Positions 8,703 to 16,380 of a DNA stretch of 64,000 nt are shown here, piece after piece; position 1 is the stretch's first letter, and every line of letters starts with the position of its first letter. Source of the DNA: JAJDIA01 sp031555735 (GTDB lineage Bacteria > Bacteroidota > Bacteroidia > Bacteroidales > Tannerellaceae). The notes beneath the pieces were generated by a model, which was not told the origin of the DNA, ran no database searches, and saw nothing but the letters and a program-made list of their open reading frames with translations. The DNA is taken from NCBI GenBank assembly GCA_031555735.1, contig JAVBUE010000004.1, positions 45,374-109,373 on the forward strand, read 5' to 3'. A program made the position numbers and the translations under genes.

Positions 8703-9899
8703 ATGCAGATCCCACGTATCCATCTCTTCAATCCCGGGCATGAATCGGCCATATTGTCGGGCAGCGAATCCTATACCCCACCCCGGAATGTACGGAAAAT
8801 GCAGGAAGACCTGGCGTTGCTCCCGTTGTGGTATGCCGGGGCGGGAGATTATACCTGGACAGGACGGGCGGATTGTTCGGCTTTCCGTGCTTCCCTGCCG
8901 GAAGAGATACGGCCGGACGTGATCCCGATCACGACCGGAAACATACCTGTCCGGCCATTGCAGGCATCTCCTTGGGGATTATCCCCGCAAAGCATCCGCT
9001 TGTTCAGGGAGTTAAACAGAAAGCATGGGACGATGCTCCTTCTTCCGGAATGGAAAGAGGAGTATGTATCGCTGACCGGACGACAGACGGCGGCTGTCTG
9101 CCTACAGCACATGCGGGAACGACTCCCCGGGTGGACAGTACCGGAAGTCCCCGTTTTCTGTCGCACTCCCGAGGAAGTAGAAGCGTGTTTGTTTGCCTAT
9201 ACAGGCGCCACCTTGCTGAAAACCCCCTTTTCTTCTTCCGGCCGTGGCTTATTATGGATCAGAGAGAACAGGCTTACGGCGAAAGACCGGGAATGGATCC
9301 GCGGAGCCATCCAAAAACAAGGCGTAGTCAGCATCGAGCAGGGATTGGAGAAAATACAGGATTTCGCAATGGAATTCCACCTGGATGCTGACGGGCAGGT
9401 CGCCTACAAAGGCCTGTCGGTTTTCGGCACAGCGGAAAAAGGAGCCTATACCGGTAACCGGATCGAACATCCGGACCGGATGTTGGAACGGTTGGTCGGA
9501 GTGTCCGGCATCCCTGCCTATGAACAGATACGTACGGTAGCAGAGGAGGTGATCCGTGAGATATTCGGCAGAATCTACACCGGATACCTGGGGATCGATA
9601 TGATGACATACCTTACCTCTGCCGGAGAAGTAGCGATCCATCCCTGTATCGAGATCAACCTGAGATATACCATGGGGCTGGTTGCCCTTCGTTTATACCG
9701 GCAGTATATGCATCCGGAAGCCCTCGGTTCTTTTTCTATTTCCTATGACACAGACGCCCTTCATATCCACAGGCAGATGCAGGAACAATACCCGCCCGTG
9801 TTCCGGGACGGCCGGATGCTCAGCGGGTATCAAACACTATGCCCTGTAACGGCCGAAACACATTACAGGGCATTTGTCTATCTGGAAGAAAAAAAGTAA
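8703..9899 (+). CDS. ATP-grasp-like orphan protein
   Basis: 398 residues from the ATG at 8703 (MQIPRIHLFNPGHE); an earlier in-frame ATG at 8688 sits in the preceding terminator stem and is rejected. The N-terminal NPGHE block looks nucleotide-binding. The middle carries LLKTPFSSSGRGLLW (near 173), like the lysine plus glycine-rich loop of ATP-grasp ligases, and the C-terminal part has GIDMMTYL...IHPCIEINLRYTMG, like the ATP-grasp metal site (D...E-x-N-x-R). An ATP-dependent carboxylate-amine/thiol ligase activity is inferred; the substrate is unknown. No partner gene adjoins it: the convergent neighbour ends 10 nt away. Confidence 0.65.
   Translation: MQIPRIHLFNPGHESAILSGSESYTPPRNVRKMQEDLALLPLWYAGAGDYTWTGRADCSAFRASLPEEIRPDVIPITTGNIPVRPLQASPWGLSPQSIRLFRELNRKHGTMLLLPEWKEEYVSLTGRQTAAVCLQHMRERLPGWTVPEVPVFCRTPEEVEACLFAYTGATLLKTPFSSSGRGLLWIRENRLTAKDREWIRGAIQKQGVVSIEQGLEKIQDFAMEFHLDADGQVAYKGLSVFGTAEKGAYTGNRIEHPDRMLERLVGVSGIPAYEQIRTVAEEVIREIFGRIYTGYLGIDMMTYLTSAGEVAIHPCIEINLRYTMGLVALRLYRQYMHPEALGSFSISYDTDALHIHRQMQEQYPPVFRDGRMLSGYQTLCPVTAETHYRAFVYLEEKK
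9839..9873. other. Perfect 11-bp inverted repeat at the end of the ATP-grasp-like gene
   Basis: ATGCCCTGTAA (9839-9849) and TTACAGGGCAT (9863-9873) with a 13-nt loop, inside the coding sequence and 26 nt before its stop. The convergent uxuA gene ends only 37 nt away. It could act as a bidirectional transcription stop for the convergent pair, though no long T run follows on either strand. Confidence 0.5.
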
Positions 9900-9909
9900 A
9901 ACGGTTCAC

Positions 9910-11079
9910 TTATTCCATCGACCGGGCAATCCCCATCTCCAGTCCACGCAGTTCGGCCAGTCCCCGCAGGCGGCCGATACAGGAATACCCCGGATTGGTT
10001 TTTTTCTTCAGGTCGTCGATCATCTGATGACCGTGATCCGGACGCATCACGATGCTCCGCTGGTATTTCTGCTCCACGTCGAGCAACGCCTTCATGACCC
10101 CATACATATCCACATCGCCTTCCAGGTGGTTGGCTTCATAGAAATTGCCATCGGCATCACTCTGCGTACTGCGGAAATGGACGAAGAAGATCCGTTCGCC
10201 CCAACGGGTGATCATACCCGCCAGGTCGTTATCCGCCCGGACACCGTATGAACCGGTACACAGGCACAGCCCATTGCTTTTATTGGGTACGGCTTCCACC
10301 AGTTTACGGAAATCATCTTCAGTGCTCAGGATACGGGGCAATCCAAGGATAGGATAAGGCGGATCATCCGGATGGATAACCAGGATTACGCCTGCCTCAT
10401 CGGCCACAGGAGCCACTTCCTGCAGGAAATAGATCAGGTTGGCCCGCAACTTATCGGCGTCGATCGCTTTGTAACGCTCCAGGGCTTCGCGGAACTGCTC
10501 CACGGTGAAACTTTCTTCCGATCCGGGAAGGCCGGCGATCATGTTACGGGTCAGCAACCGGCGTTCGTCATCCGTCATCTGTTCGTAGCGGGCTTTGGCT
10601 TTGGCCTTTTCCGCTTCGGTATATTCGGTTATGGCTGCAGGACGTTGCAAGATGAAGAGGTCGAAAGCCATAAACGCGGCTCGCTCAAAACGAAGGGCTT
10701 TCGATCCGTCGGGCATCTCGTATGCAAGATCCGTTCGCGTCCAGTCCAATACAGGCATAAAGTTGTAGGTCACCACCTCAATACCGCACTTGCCCAGGTT
10801 ACGCAGGCTTTCCTTGTAGTTGTTGATATACAGTTGGAAGTTGCCCGTCTGCGTTTTGATATGCTCATGTACCGGCACACTTTCCACGGCCGACCAGCGC
10901 AGCCCGTAGGCTTCCACTTCCGCTTTGCGTTTCATGATCTCTTCTACCGTCCATATTTCCCCGTTGGGGATGTGGTGTAAAGCGGTTACGATCCCTTTGG
11001 CTCCTGCCTGACAGATATCGGCGAGGGCGACAGGATCATTCGGCCCGTACCAACGCCAGGATTGTTCACATAAATACAT
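9910..11079 (-). CDS. uxuA: Mannonate dehydratase
   Basis: Converts D-mannonate to 2-keto-3-deoxygluconate in hexuronate (glucuronate) catabolism; a cytosolic metal enzyme of the TIM-barrel type. 389 residues, normal for UxuA. Recognisable blocks are the start MYLCEQSWRWYGPNDPV, GAKGIVTALHHIPNGEIW, ILVIHPDDPPYPILGLPRIL, NGLCLCTGSYGVRADND, and MRPDHGHQMIDD near the C-terminus, with the His/Cys/Asp residues that hold the metal. It follows the SDR gene after 23 nt in the same operon. No uronate isomerase (uxaC) or kinase is nearby, so the rest of the pathway must be elsewhere. Confidence 0.95.
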   Translation of the reverse strand: MYLCEQSWRWYGPNDPVALADICQAGAKGIVTALHHIPNGEIWTVEEIMKRKAEVEAYGLRWSAVESVPVHEHIKTQTGNFQLYINNYKESLRNLGKCGIEVVTYNFMPVLDWTRTDLAYEMPDGSKALRFERAAFMAFDLFILQRPAAITEYTEAEKAKAKARYEQMTDDERRLLTRNMIAGLPGSEESFTVEQFREALERYKAIDADKLRANLIYFLQEVAPVADEAGVILVIHPDDPPYPILGLPRILSTEDDFRKLVEAVPNKSNGLCLCTGSYGVRADNDLAGMITRWGERIFFVHFRSTQSDADGNFYEANHLEGDVDMYGVMKALLDVEQKYQRSIVMRPDHGHQMIDDLKKKTNPGYSCIGRLRGLAELRGLEMGIARSME

Positions 11080-11102
11080 ATTCGTTTTGTTTATTGTTCC
11101 TA

Positions 11103-11915
11103 TTAAATAGAGAAGGCATCAAATCCTCCGTCCACCACGGCGACCGTGCCGGTAACGAAGGCCGACGCTTCGCTGATCAGGTATTGGATCGTACCATATA
11201 ATTCTTCCGGTTCACCGAAACGGCCGAACGGCGTATGCGCCAGGATCGTTTTCGAGCGATCGGTATAAGAACCGTCCGGATGTAGCAACAGGTCGCGGTT
11301 CTGTTGCGTGACAAAGAATCCCGGAGCGATCGCGTTGACCCGCAGGCCTGCTCCGAATTTCTGCGCCAGTTCGGCAGCCATATATTTGGTGAAGTTCACT
11401 ACCGCCGACTTGGCACATCCATACCCCACTACCCGTGTAAGGGGACGAAGAGCCGATTCCGAAGCGAAATTGACGATGCAACCACTACCCTGTTTCGCGA
11501 GTTCGGGTACAAAAACCATGGTAGGCAAGATGGTGCCGAACAGGTTCAGATCCACTACTTTCCGGAAAGCATCCAGTTCCAGGTCGAGGAACGTTTTCTC
11601 CGGTGGAATGGTAGCCCCCGGCATATTCCCCCCGGCAGCGTTCAATAAAACATCCACCTTTCCAAAGCGGGCAAGGATCGCTTCTTTGTTTTGTTCCAGC
11701 ACCTCCCGGCTCATCACGTCCGACAGGAAGAAGGCGGCATCGCCTCCTTTGGCATTCATCGTTTCCGTCTGGGTTTTTCCCAATGCTTCATTCCGGTCGA
11801 GGATGGCGATCTTCGCACCCTGTTCCGACAAGTAATCGGCTATCCCTTTCCCAAGGATACCGGATCCTCCGGTGATAACCACTACTTTCCCTTTCACGTC
11901 AAATAAGTTTTTCAT
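11103..11915 (-). CDS. SDR-family D-mannonate oxidoreductase (fructuronate reductase role)
   Basis: 270-residue short-chain dehydrogenase: Rossmann motif TGGSGILGKGIA (15-26), NAAGG near 92, catalytic YGCAK (Tyr-x3-Lys) near 174-178, and a C-terminal VDGGFDAF. Its position directly before uxuA suggests it interconverts D-fructuronate and D-mannonate with NAD(P)H, the step before UxuA. This is the SDR form commonly found in Bacteroidales rather than the long-chain UxuB. The specificity is inferred from context. A -7 box TACATTTG (11961-11954) gives a leader of about 36 nt. Confidence 0.82.
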   Translation of the reverse strand: MKNLFDVKGKVVVITGGSGILGKGIADYLSEQGAKIAILDRNEALGKTQTETMNAKGGDAAFFLSDVMSREVLEQNKEAILARFGKVDVLLNAAGGNMPGATIPPEKTFLDLELDAFRKVVDLNLFGTILPTMVFVPELAKQGSGCIVNFASESALRPLTRVVGYGCAKSAVVNFTKYMAAELAQKFGAGLRVNAIAPGFFVTQQNRDLLLHPDGSYTDRSKTILAHTPFGRFGEPEELYGTIQYLISEASAFVTGTVAVVDGGFDAFSI

Positions 11916-11953
11916 GCGTTGCGCTTATTTACAGTTGTTTTTAACATCTCCGA

Positions 11954-11961
11954 CAAATGTA
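11954..11961 (-). promoter_or_regulatory. -7 promoter element of the uxu operon
   Basis: TACATTTG on the minus strand matches TAnnTTTG exactly and lies about 40 nt before the SDR start. No good TTTG is seen 19-21 nt further upstream, so an activator may be needed. Confidence 0.45.
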
Positions 11962-12036
11962 AAGCTATTTTCTTTCTTTCCTTGTGCCCGCACACAAAAA
12001 AGTGCATGATTAACTCTTTTTATACCCGGCCAACAC

Positions 12037-13542
12037 TTAGAAGTCCGTTTCCGTGCGGCGGATGAAGGCGACAGTACGGTGTATTTCCGTGTACATCACG
12101 ATGTCGTCTTCGATAAATGGCACTTCTTTCCGATACGCTTTCAGGAACTTTTCCAGGAGGGGTGATGATTTGGCCGGGCGGCGAAAATCGATACCCTGCG
12201 CGGCATTCATCAGCTCGATCGCCAGGATATGGTCGAGGTTATCCATGATCTTAAACAGTTTGATCGCCGCGTTGGCGCCCATGCTGACATGGTCTTCCTG
12301 TCCGTTGCTCGATACGATCGAGTCGCTACTGGCGGCATAACAATACATCTTGTTCTGGCTCACCATGCTGGCGGCGGCATATTGCGGGATCATAAATCCG
12401 GAGTTCAGCCCCGGATTGGCAACCAGGAATTCGGGCAGGCCACGCAGTCCCATGATCAACTGCGCCACCCGCCGTTCGGAAATATTCCCCAGTTCAGCCA
12501 GGGCGATCGCCAGGAAATCGAACGATATGGCCAGGGGCTGCCCGTGGAAGTTACCGCCGGATATGATCCTGTCCTGATCCGGGAAAAGCGTCGGGTTGTC
12601 CGTCACGGAATTGATTTCCGTCAGCAATACCCCCGACACGTATCGGATCGCATCTTTTGTCGCGCCATGCACCTGCGGGATGCAGCGGAACGAATAGGGA
12701 TCCTGCACATGCGCCTTTGGACGGTTGATCAGTTCGCTCCCCGCCAATATCTTCCGGAAAGCCTCACCGGTTTCGATCTGTCCCTGGTGGGGGCGGATCT
12801 GTTGGATGCAATCTTCAAACGGATCCACCAGCCCGTCGAACGCTTCGAGGGAAAGGGCGGCGATCAGGTCGGCCTTCTTCGACAATTGGAAAGCGCGCAT
12901 GAGGGCATAGACCCCATTCGCGCCCATGAACTGCGTGCCGTTCAGCAAGGCCAGCCCTTCCTTACTTTTCAGTTGAACCGGTTTCCAGGCAAACTCACCC
13001 AGCACGGCGATGGCTTCGCGCTTCTTCCCTTTGTAATACACATCGCCCACGCCGATCAACGGCAGAAACAGGTTCGCCAGCGGAGCCAGATCACCCGACG
13101 CACCCAGGGAACCCCGGTCATATACGATCGGCAACACATCATTGTTGAAGAAATCCAGGATCCGTTGTACCGTTATCACCTGCACGCCGCTATGCCCCAG
13201 CGACAACGCATGCGCTTTGAGCAACATCATCAGGCGGACGATCACCGGACTCACTTCATCCCCCACACTACAGGCATGGCTCTTCACAAGGTTCTCCTGC
13301 AAGGTGCTTAGTTCGTCGGGCGAGATGATCTTATTACACAACGAGCCGAAGCCCGTTGTTATCCCGTACAGGGCGCCGCTATGCTCCTCGATTTTGTGGT
13401 CGAGGAAATCGCGGCAATGCTGGATACGATCCTTCACTTCGGCCGTCAGCTCCAGCTTCATATTTCCACTCAGGATCTGTTCGATACGCTCGAAAGTCAG
13501 CGGTTCCGATCCTACATAATAAATGTTGTGTCCCATAAGCAA
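12037..13542 (-). CDS. hutH: Histidine ammonia-lyase
   Basis: Deaminates L-histidine to urocanate. 501 residues, as usual for the family. The self-forming MIO cofactor triad Ala-Ser-Gly is at 148-150 in GSLGASGDLAPLANLF. Other family blocks are YGITTGFGSL (59-68), NGTQFMGANGVYAL and GNFHGQPLAISFDFLAIALAE. Last gene of the hut operon, starting 6 nt after the cyclodeaminase stop; an ATG two codons later (13536) is an equally likely start. Although first in the pathway, it is transcribed last here. Confidence 0.97.
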   Translation of the reverse strand: MLMGHNIYYVGSEPLTFERIEQILSGNMKLELTAEVKDRIQHCRDFLDHKIEEHSGALYGITTGFGSLCNKIISPDELSTLQENLVKSHACSVGDEVSPVIVRLMMLLKAHALSLGHSGVQVITVQRILDFFNNDVLPIVYDRGSLGASGDLAPLANLFLPLIGVGDVYYKGKKREAIAVLGEFAWKPVQLKSKEGLALLNGTQFMGANGVYALMRAFQLSKKADLIAALSLEAFDGLVDPFEDCIQQIRPHQGQIETGEAFRKILAGSELINRPKAHVQDPYSFRCIPQVHGATKDAIRYVSGVLLTEINSVTDNPTLFPDQDRIISGGNFHGQPLAISFDFLAIALAELGNISERRVAQLIMGLRGLPEFLVANPGLNSGFMIPQYAAASMVSQNKMYCYAASSDSIVSSNGQEDHVSMGANAAIKLFKIMDNLDHILAIELMNAAQGIDFRRPAKSSPLLEKFLKAYRKEVPFIEDDIVMYTEIHRTVAFIRRTETDF

Positions 13543-13548
13543 GGCGTT

Positions 13549-14172
13549 TTATAATTTTGTTTTGACCCAGTCCAGCAGTTTGGTTTCGATGCGGATCGCT
13601 TCCGCCTCAATCCGGTCGGCCTTCGCTTTCATCCGTTCCACAAAAACAGGGTCATCGATAGACGACAGGTTGATACGGACATTCAGCAACGCGCCGAGCA
13701 CACAGGTACGGGCGGCCATCATGGCGACGCAGGCATCCGTCACGGCATTCTGATTGCCTTTATGGGCAATGTAGATAATGGATTCCATAACTTCTTCCGC
13801 TTCTTCCGCCACCCGCATCGGCACCCGTGCCGCCAGCTTCATGGCCTCTTGTATTTCTTTGTTGCGGACGGCCACCTGTTCTTCCGTTTCCTTCGGGAGT
13901 TTGTAGGCGGCGAAGACCTGTTCGTAAGCCTGGCTGTCGTCGTCGATAAACGCGGTGAACCGCTTCCGGATGGCAGCCGCTTCTACGGCGATGGCTTTCA
14001 TCTGCCCTTCGTATTCGGCATACTTTTTTTTGCCAATGGTGAGGTTGGCCACCATTTCGGCCAATGCGGCGGCCAATGCGCCGTTAAGAGCAGATATACT
14101 GCCGCCTCCCGGTACGGGAGTATTAGCCGCGGTCTCGGCTAAGAAATGTCTGATTGTCTGATCTGCGTACAT
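13549..14172 (-). CDS. fchA: Formimidoyltetrahydrofolate cyclodeaminase
   Basis: 207 residues, a helical protein of the FTCD C-domain family. The N-terminal PVPGGGSISALNGALAAALAEM block binds folate. It turns 5-formimidoyl-THF into 5,10-methenyl-THF and ammonia. It works directly after the formimidoyltransferase encoded in the same operon; in animals both activities sit on one polypeptide. Predicted cytosolic. It lies between hutI (45-nt gap) and hutH (6-nt gap). Confidence 0.93.
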   Translation of the reverse strand: MYADQTIRHFLAETAANTPVPGGGSISALNGALAAALAEMVANLTIGKKKYAEYEGQMKAIAVEAAAIRKRFTAFIDDDSQAYEQVFAAYKLPKETEEQVAVRNKEIQEAMKLAARVPMRVAEEAEEVMESIIYIAHKGNQNAVTDACVAMMAARTCVLGALLNVRINLSSIDDPVFVERMKAKADRIEAEAIRIETKLLDWVKTKL

Positions 14173-14217
14173 AGCTTTTTCAATTTATTTTGTGATGGAT
14201 GGTGTTTATACGGTTAT

Positions 14218-15465
14218 TTATGGGGCATATACAACCCCTTTCTTGATTACTTTTTCTACGACATTCATGCCGATATGATAGGGAAGGAAATGGTAAGAAG
14301 GATACTGTAATACCACCATATCCGCCTGCTTCCCGACATCAATACTGCCGATTTCACCGGCGCATCCGAGGGCGGCGGCGCCATTGATCGTCAGCGCCGT
14401 CACCGCTTCTTCGGGCGTCAGCCGCATCTGGATGCATGCCAGTGCGAACAGCAAGGGGATGGAACCGGAGAAGCAACTGCCCGGATTCAGGTCGGACGCC
14501 AGGGCAACGGCACAACCGGCGTCGATCATTTCCCGTCCACGGGCATACGGTTCTTTCAGGGAGAAGGCAGTCAGCGGCAAAAGGGTAGCCACCACACCCG
14601 CTGCCGCCATCCGGCGGATGCCTTCATCCGAGGCATGCAACAGATGGTCGGCGCTCACCGCCTGCAGGCGCGCTGCCAGTTCGGCGCCCCCTAACGGCAC
14701 GATCTCGTCGGCATGCAACTTCAACTCCAACCCATGTGTGCGGGCCGCCAGCAACAACCGTTCGCTTTGTTCGAGGGAAAAGACCCCTTTCTCGCAAAAT
14801 ACGTCGCAGAAACGCACCCCATATTCCGTCCGGATAGACGGCAATCCTTCGGCAATCAGGAAATCGATATACGCATCCGTGCGTCCTTTGTATTCCGGTG
14901 GCACCGCATGGGCGGCCAGATAGGTGGACACGATATCCAGGGGATGCTCCCGGCGCAGGTCCGCCATCACCTGCAACTGGCGGGCTTCGGTCGCAAGATC
15001 CAACCCATACCCGCTTTTCCCCTCCACCGTGGTAACGCCCATCCGGAAGAGTTCGTCCAAGCGGTGCCTGCCGCCGTCGGCCAGCTCCTGTGTGGAACTA
15101 TCCCGGGTAGCCCGCATCGTATGTACAATTCCGCCACCCCGTTCCATGATCGACATATAGCTGTCGCCCCGCAACCGCCAGGAAAATTCCTCTTCCCGGT
15201 ATCCGCCGAACACAAAATGAGTATGGCTGTCCACAAAACCAGGCAGCACCGCTTTCCCTTCCGCATCCAGTTCTTCATACGAACCGGACAGTTGCGGCAG
15301 GACATCCGCCTCCTTCCCCACGTGGGTGATGATACCGTCGGCCATCGCCACAGCCGCATCGGTGAGAATGCCCAGGTCGGACATTTCTTTCCCCCTCTTG
15401 GCGGCGAAGCCCGAGCAGGTCACCAACTGTGCAATGCCGCGTATCAGTAGTCGCTGTTTCTCCAT
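14218..15465 (-). CDS. hutI: Imidazolonepropionase
   Basis: Amidohydrolase that opens imidazolone-5-propionate to N-formimino-L-glutamate. 415 residues. Metal-site motif DSHTHFVFGGYREEEF (near 79-94), LKLHADEIVPLGGAELAARL and VSADHLLHASDEG supply further metal and substrate ligands, and LASDLNPGSCF holds the late Asp. Third step of histidine degradation; in the operon it starts 9 nt after the ftcD stop. Start chosen at MEKQRLLIRGIAQLVT, the only ATG before the conserved N-terminal beta sandwich. Confidence 0.96.
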   Translation of the reverse strand: MEKQRLLIRGIAQLVTCSGFAAKRGKEMSDLGILTDAAVAMADGIITHVGKEADVLPQLSGSYEELDAEGKAVLPGFVDSHTHFVFGGYREEEFSWRLRGDSYMSIMERGGGIVHTMRATRDSSTQELADGGRHRLDELFRMGVTTVEGKSGYGLDLATEARQLQVMADLRREHPLDIVSTYLAAHAVPPEYKGRTDAYIDFLIAEGLPSIRTEYGVRFCDVFCEKGVFSLEQSERLLLAARTHGLELKLHADEIVPLGGAELAARLQAVSADHLLHASDEGIRRMAAAGVVATLLPLTAFSLKEPYARGREMIDAGCAVALASDLNPGSCFSGSIPLLFALACIQMRLTPEEAVTALTINGAAALGCAGEIGSIDVGKQADMVVLQYPSYHFLPYHIGMNVVEKVIKKGVVYAP

Positions 15466-15474
15466 GCGTTCCTG

Positions 15475-16380
15475 CTATTCCATTAACTTGGCTTCAAGCA
15501 CCTGGTTGAGGGAGAAATCCTCCAGCCCGAGGTAGTACGACGCACAGTCGATCAGCGCCTCCATCGGCACCAGTCCGATCACTTCGCTGCCGACTACCGG
15601 TACGCCATAGCGGCGGGCTTCGATACGTACCAGTTCAAAAGCCCGGTATAAAGCCGTCTTCGTATAATCTGTCATATTGATCGACACCTGTACGATGCCG
15701 CGTTCTTTCAGTTCGACACCCATCGCCTTGCAATACCGCAGGCCACCGCCCAGGAAGCGGATCTTTTTCGCAATGGAATCGGCAATTTCCAGTTTGTCGG
15801 TACCCAGATTGACATTATAAGCCACCAGGATCATCCGGGCTCCAATCGCCACACCACCCGCAGAAGGATGCGGGGCGGCAGGACCGAAATCCGGTTGCCA
15901 TTCGGGGCAATTCATCTTTTCAGACAGCCCCTCGAACTCCCCTTTCCGCACATTCGCCAGATTCTCCCGGTGCGGCGCCGTAGCCGAACGTTCATAGAGG
16001 AAAACGGGGAGGTTATACCGCTCGCCCACTTCCCGGCCTACTGCTTTCGACAACGCAACGGCTTCATCCATCGTACACCCTTTGATCGGGATAAACGGCA
16101 CCACATCGACGGCTCCCAACCGGGGATGCTGTCCGCTGTGCTGACGCAGGTCGATCAGCTCCACCGCGCGGCCGATGGCATCGATCACCGCCGCCTTCAA
16201 CGCTTCGGGCTCACCCACGACGGTCACCACCGAGCGGTTATGATCCGCATCGCTGCTGTAGTCCAACAGTTTCACACCCGCTTTTGCCCGGAAGGCATCC
16301 ACGATCTTTTCTATCTTCTCCAGGTCGCGTCCCTCACTGAAATTGGGGACACATTCCATCAGTTTGCTCCAGTTACTCAT
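15475..16380 (-). CDS. ftcD: Glutamate formimidoyltransferase
   Basis: Moves the formimino group of N-formimino-glutamate to tetrahydrofolate, releasing glutamate. 301 residues, corresponding to the transferase half of mammalian FTCD. Typical blocks: MECVPNFSEGRD (8-19), SDADHNRSVVTVVG, LRQHSGQHPRLGAVDVVPFIP. It overlaps hutU by 8 nt, so the two are translationally coupled. With the separate cyclodeaminase it replaces a formimidoylglutamase (HutG), none of which is present. Confidence 0.95.
   Translation of the reverse strand: MSNWSKLMECVPNFSEGRDLEKIEKIVDAFRAKAGVKLLDYSSDADHNRSVVTVVGEPEALKAAVIDAIGRAVELIDLRQHSGQHPRLGAVDVVPFIPIKGCTMDEAVALSKAVGREVGERYNLPVFLYERSATAPHRENLANVRKGEFEGLSEKMNCPEWQPDFGPAAPHPSAGGVAIGARMILVAYNVNLGTDKLEIADSIAKKIRFLGGGLRYCKAMGVELKERGIVQVSINMTDYTKTALYRAFELVRIEARRYGVPVVGSEVIGLVPMEALIDCASYYLGLEDFSLNQVLEAKLME

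Noticed and set aside
12229..13311. Plus-strand open frame of 360 codons within hutH
   Set aside because: Antisense to a fully convincing histidine ammonia-lyase.
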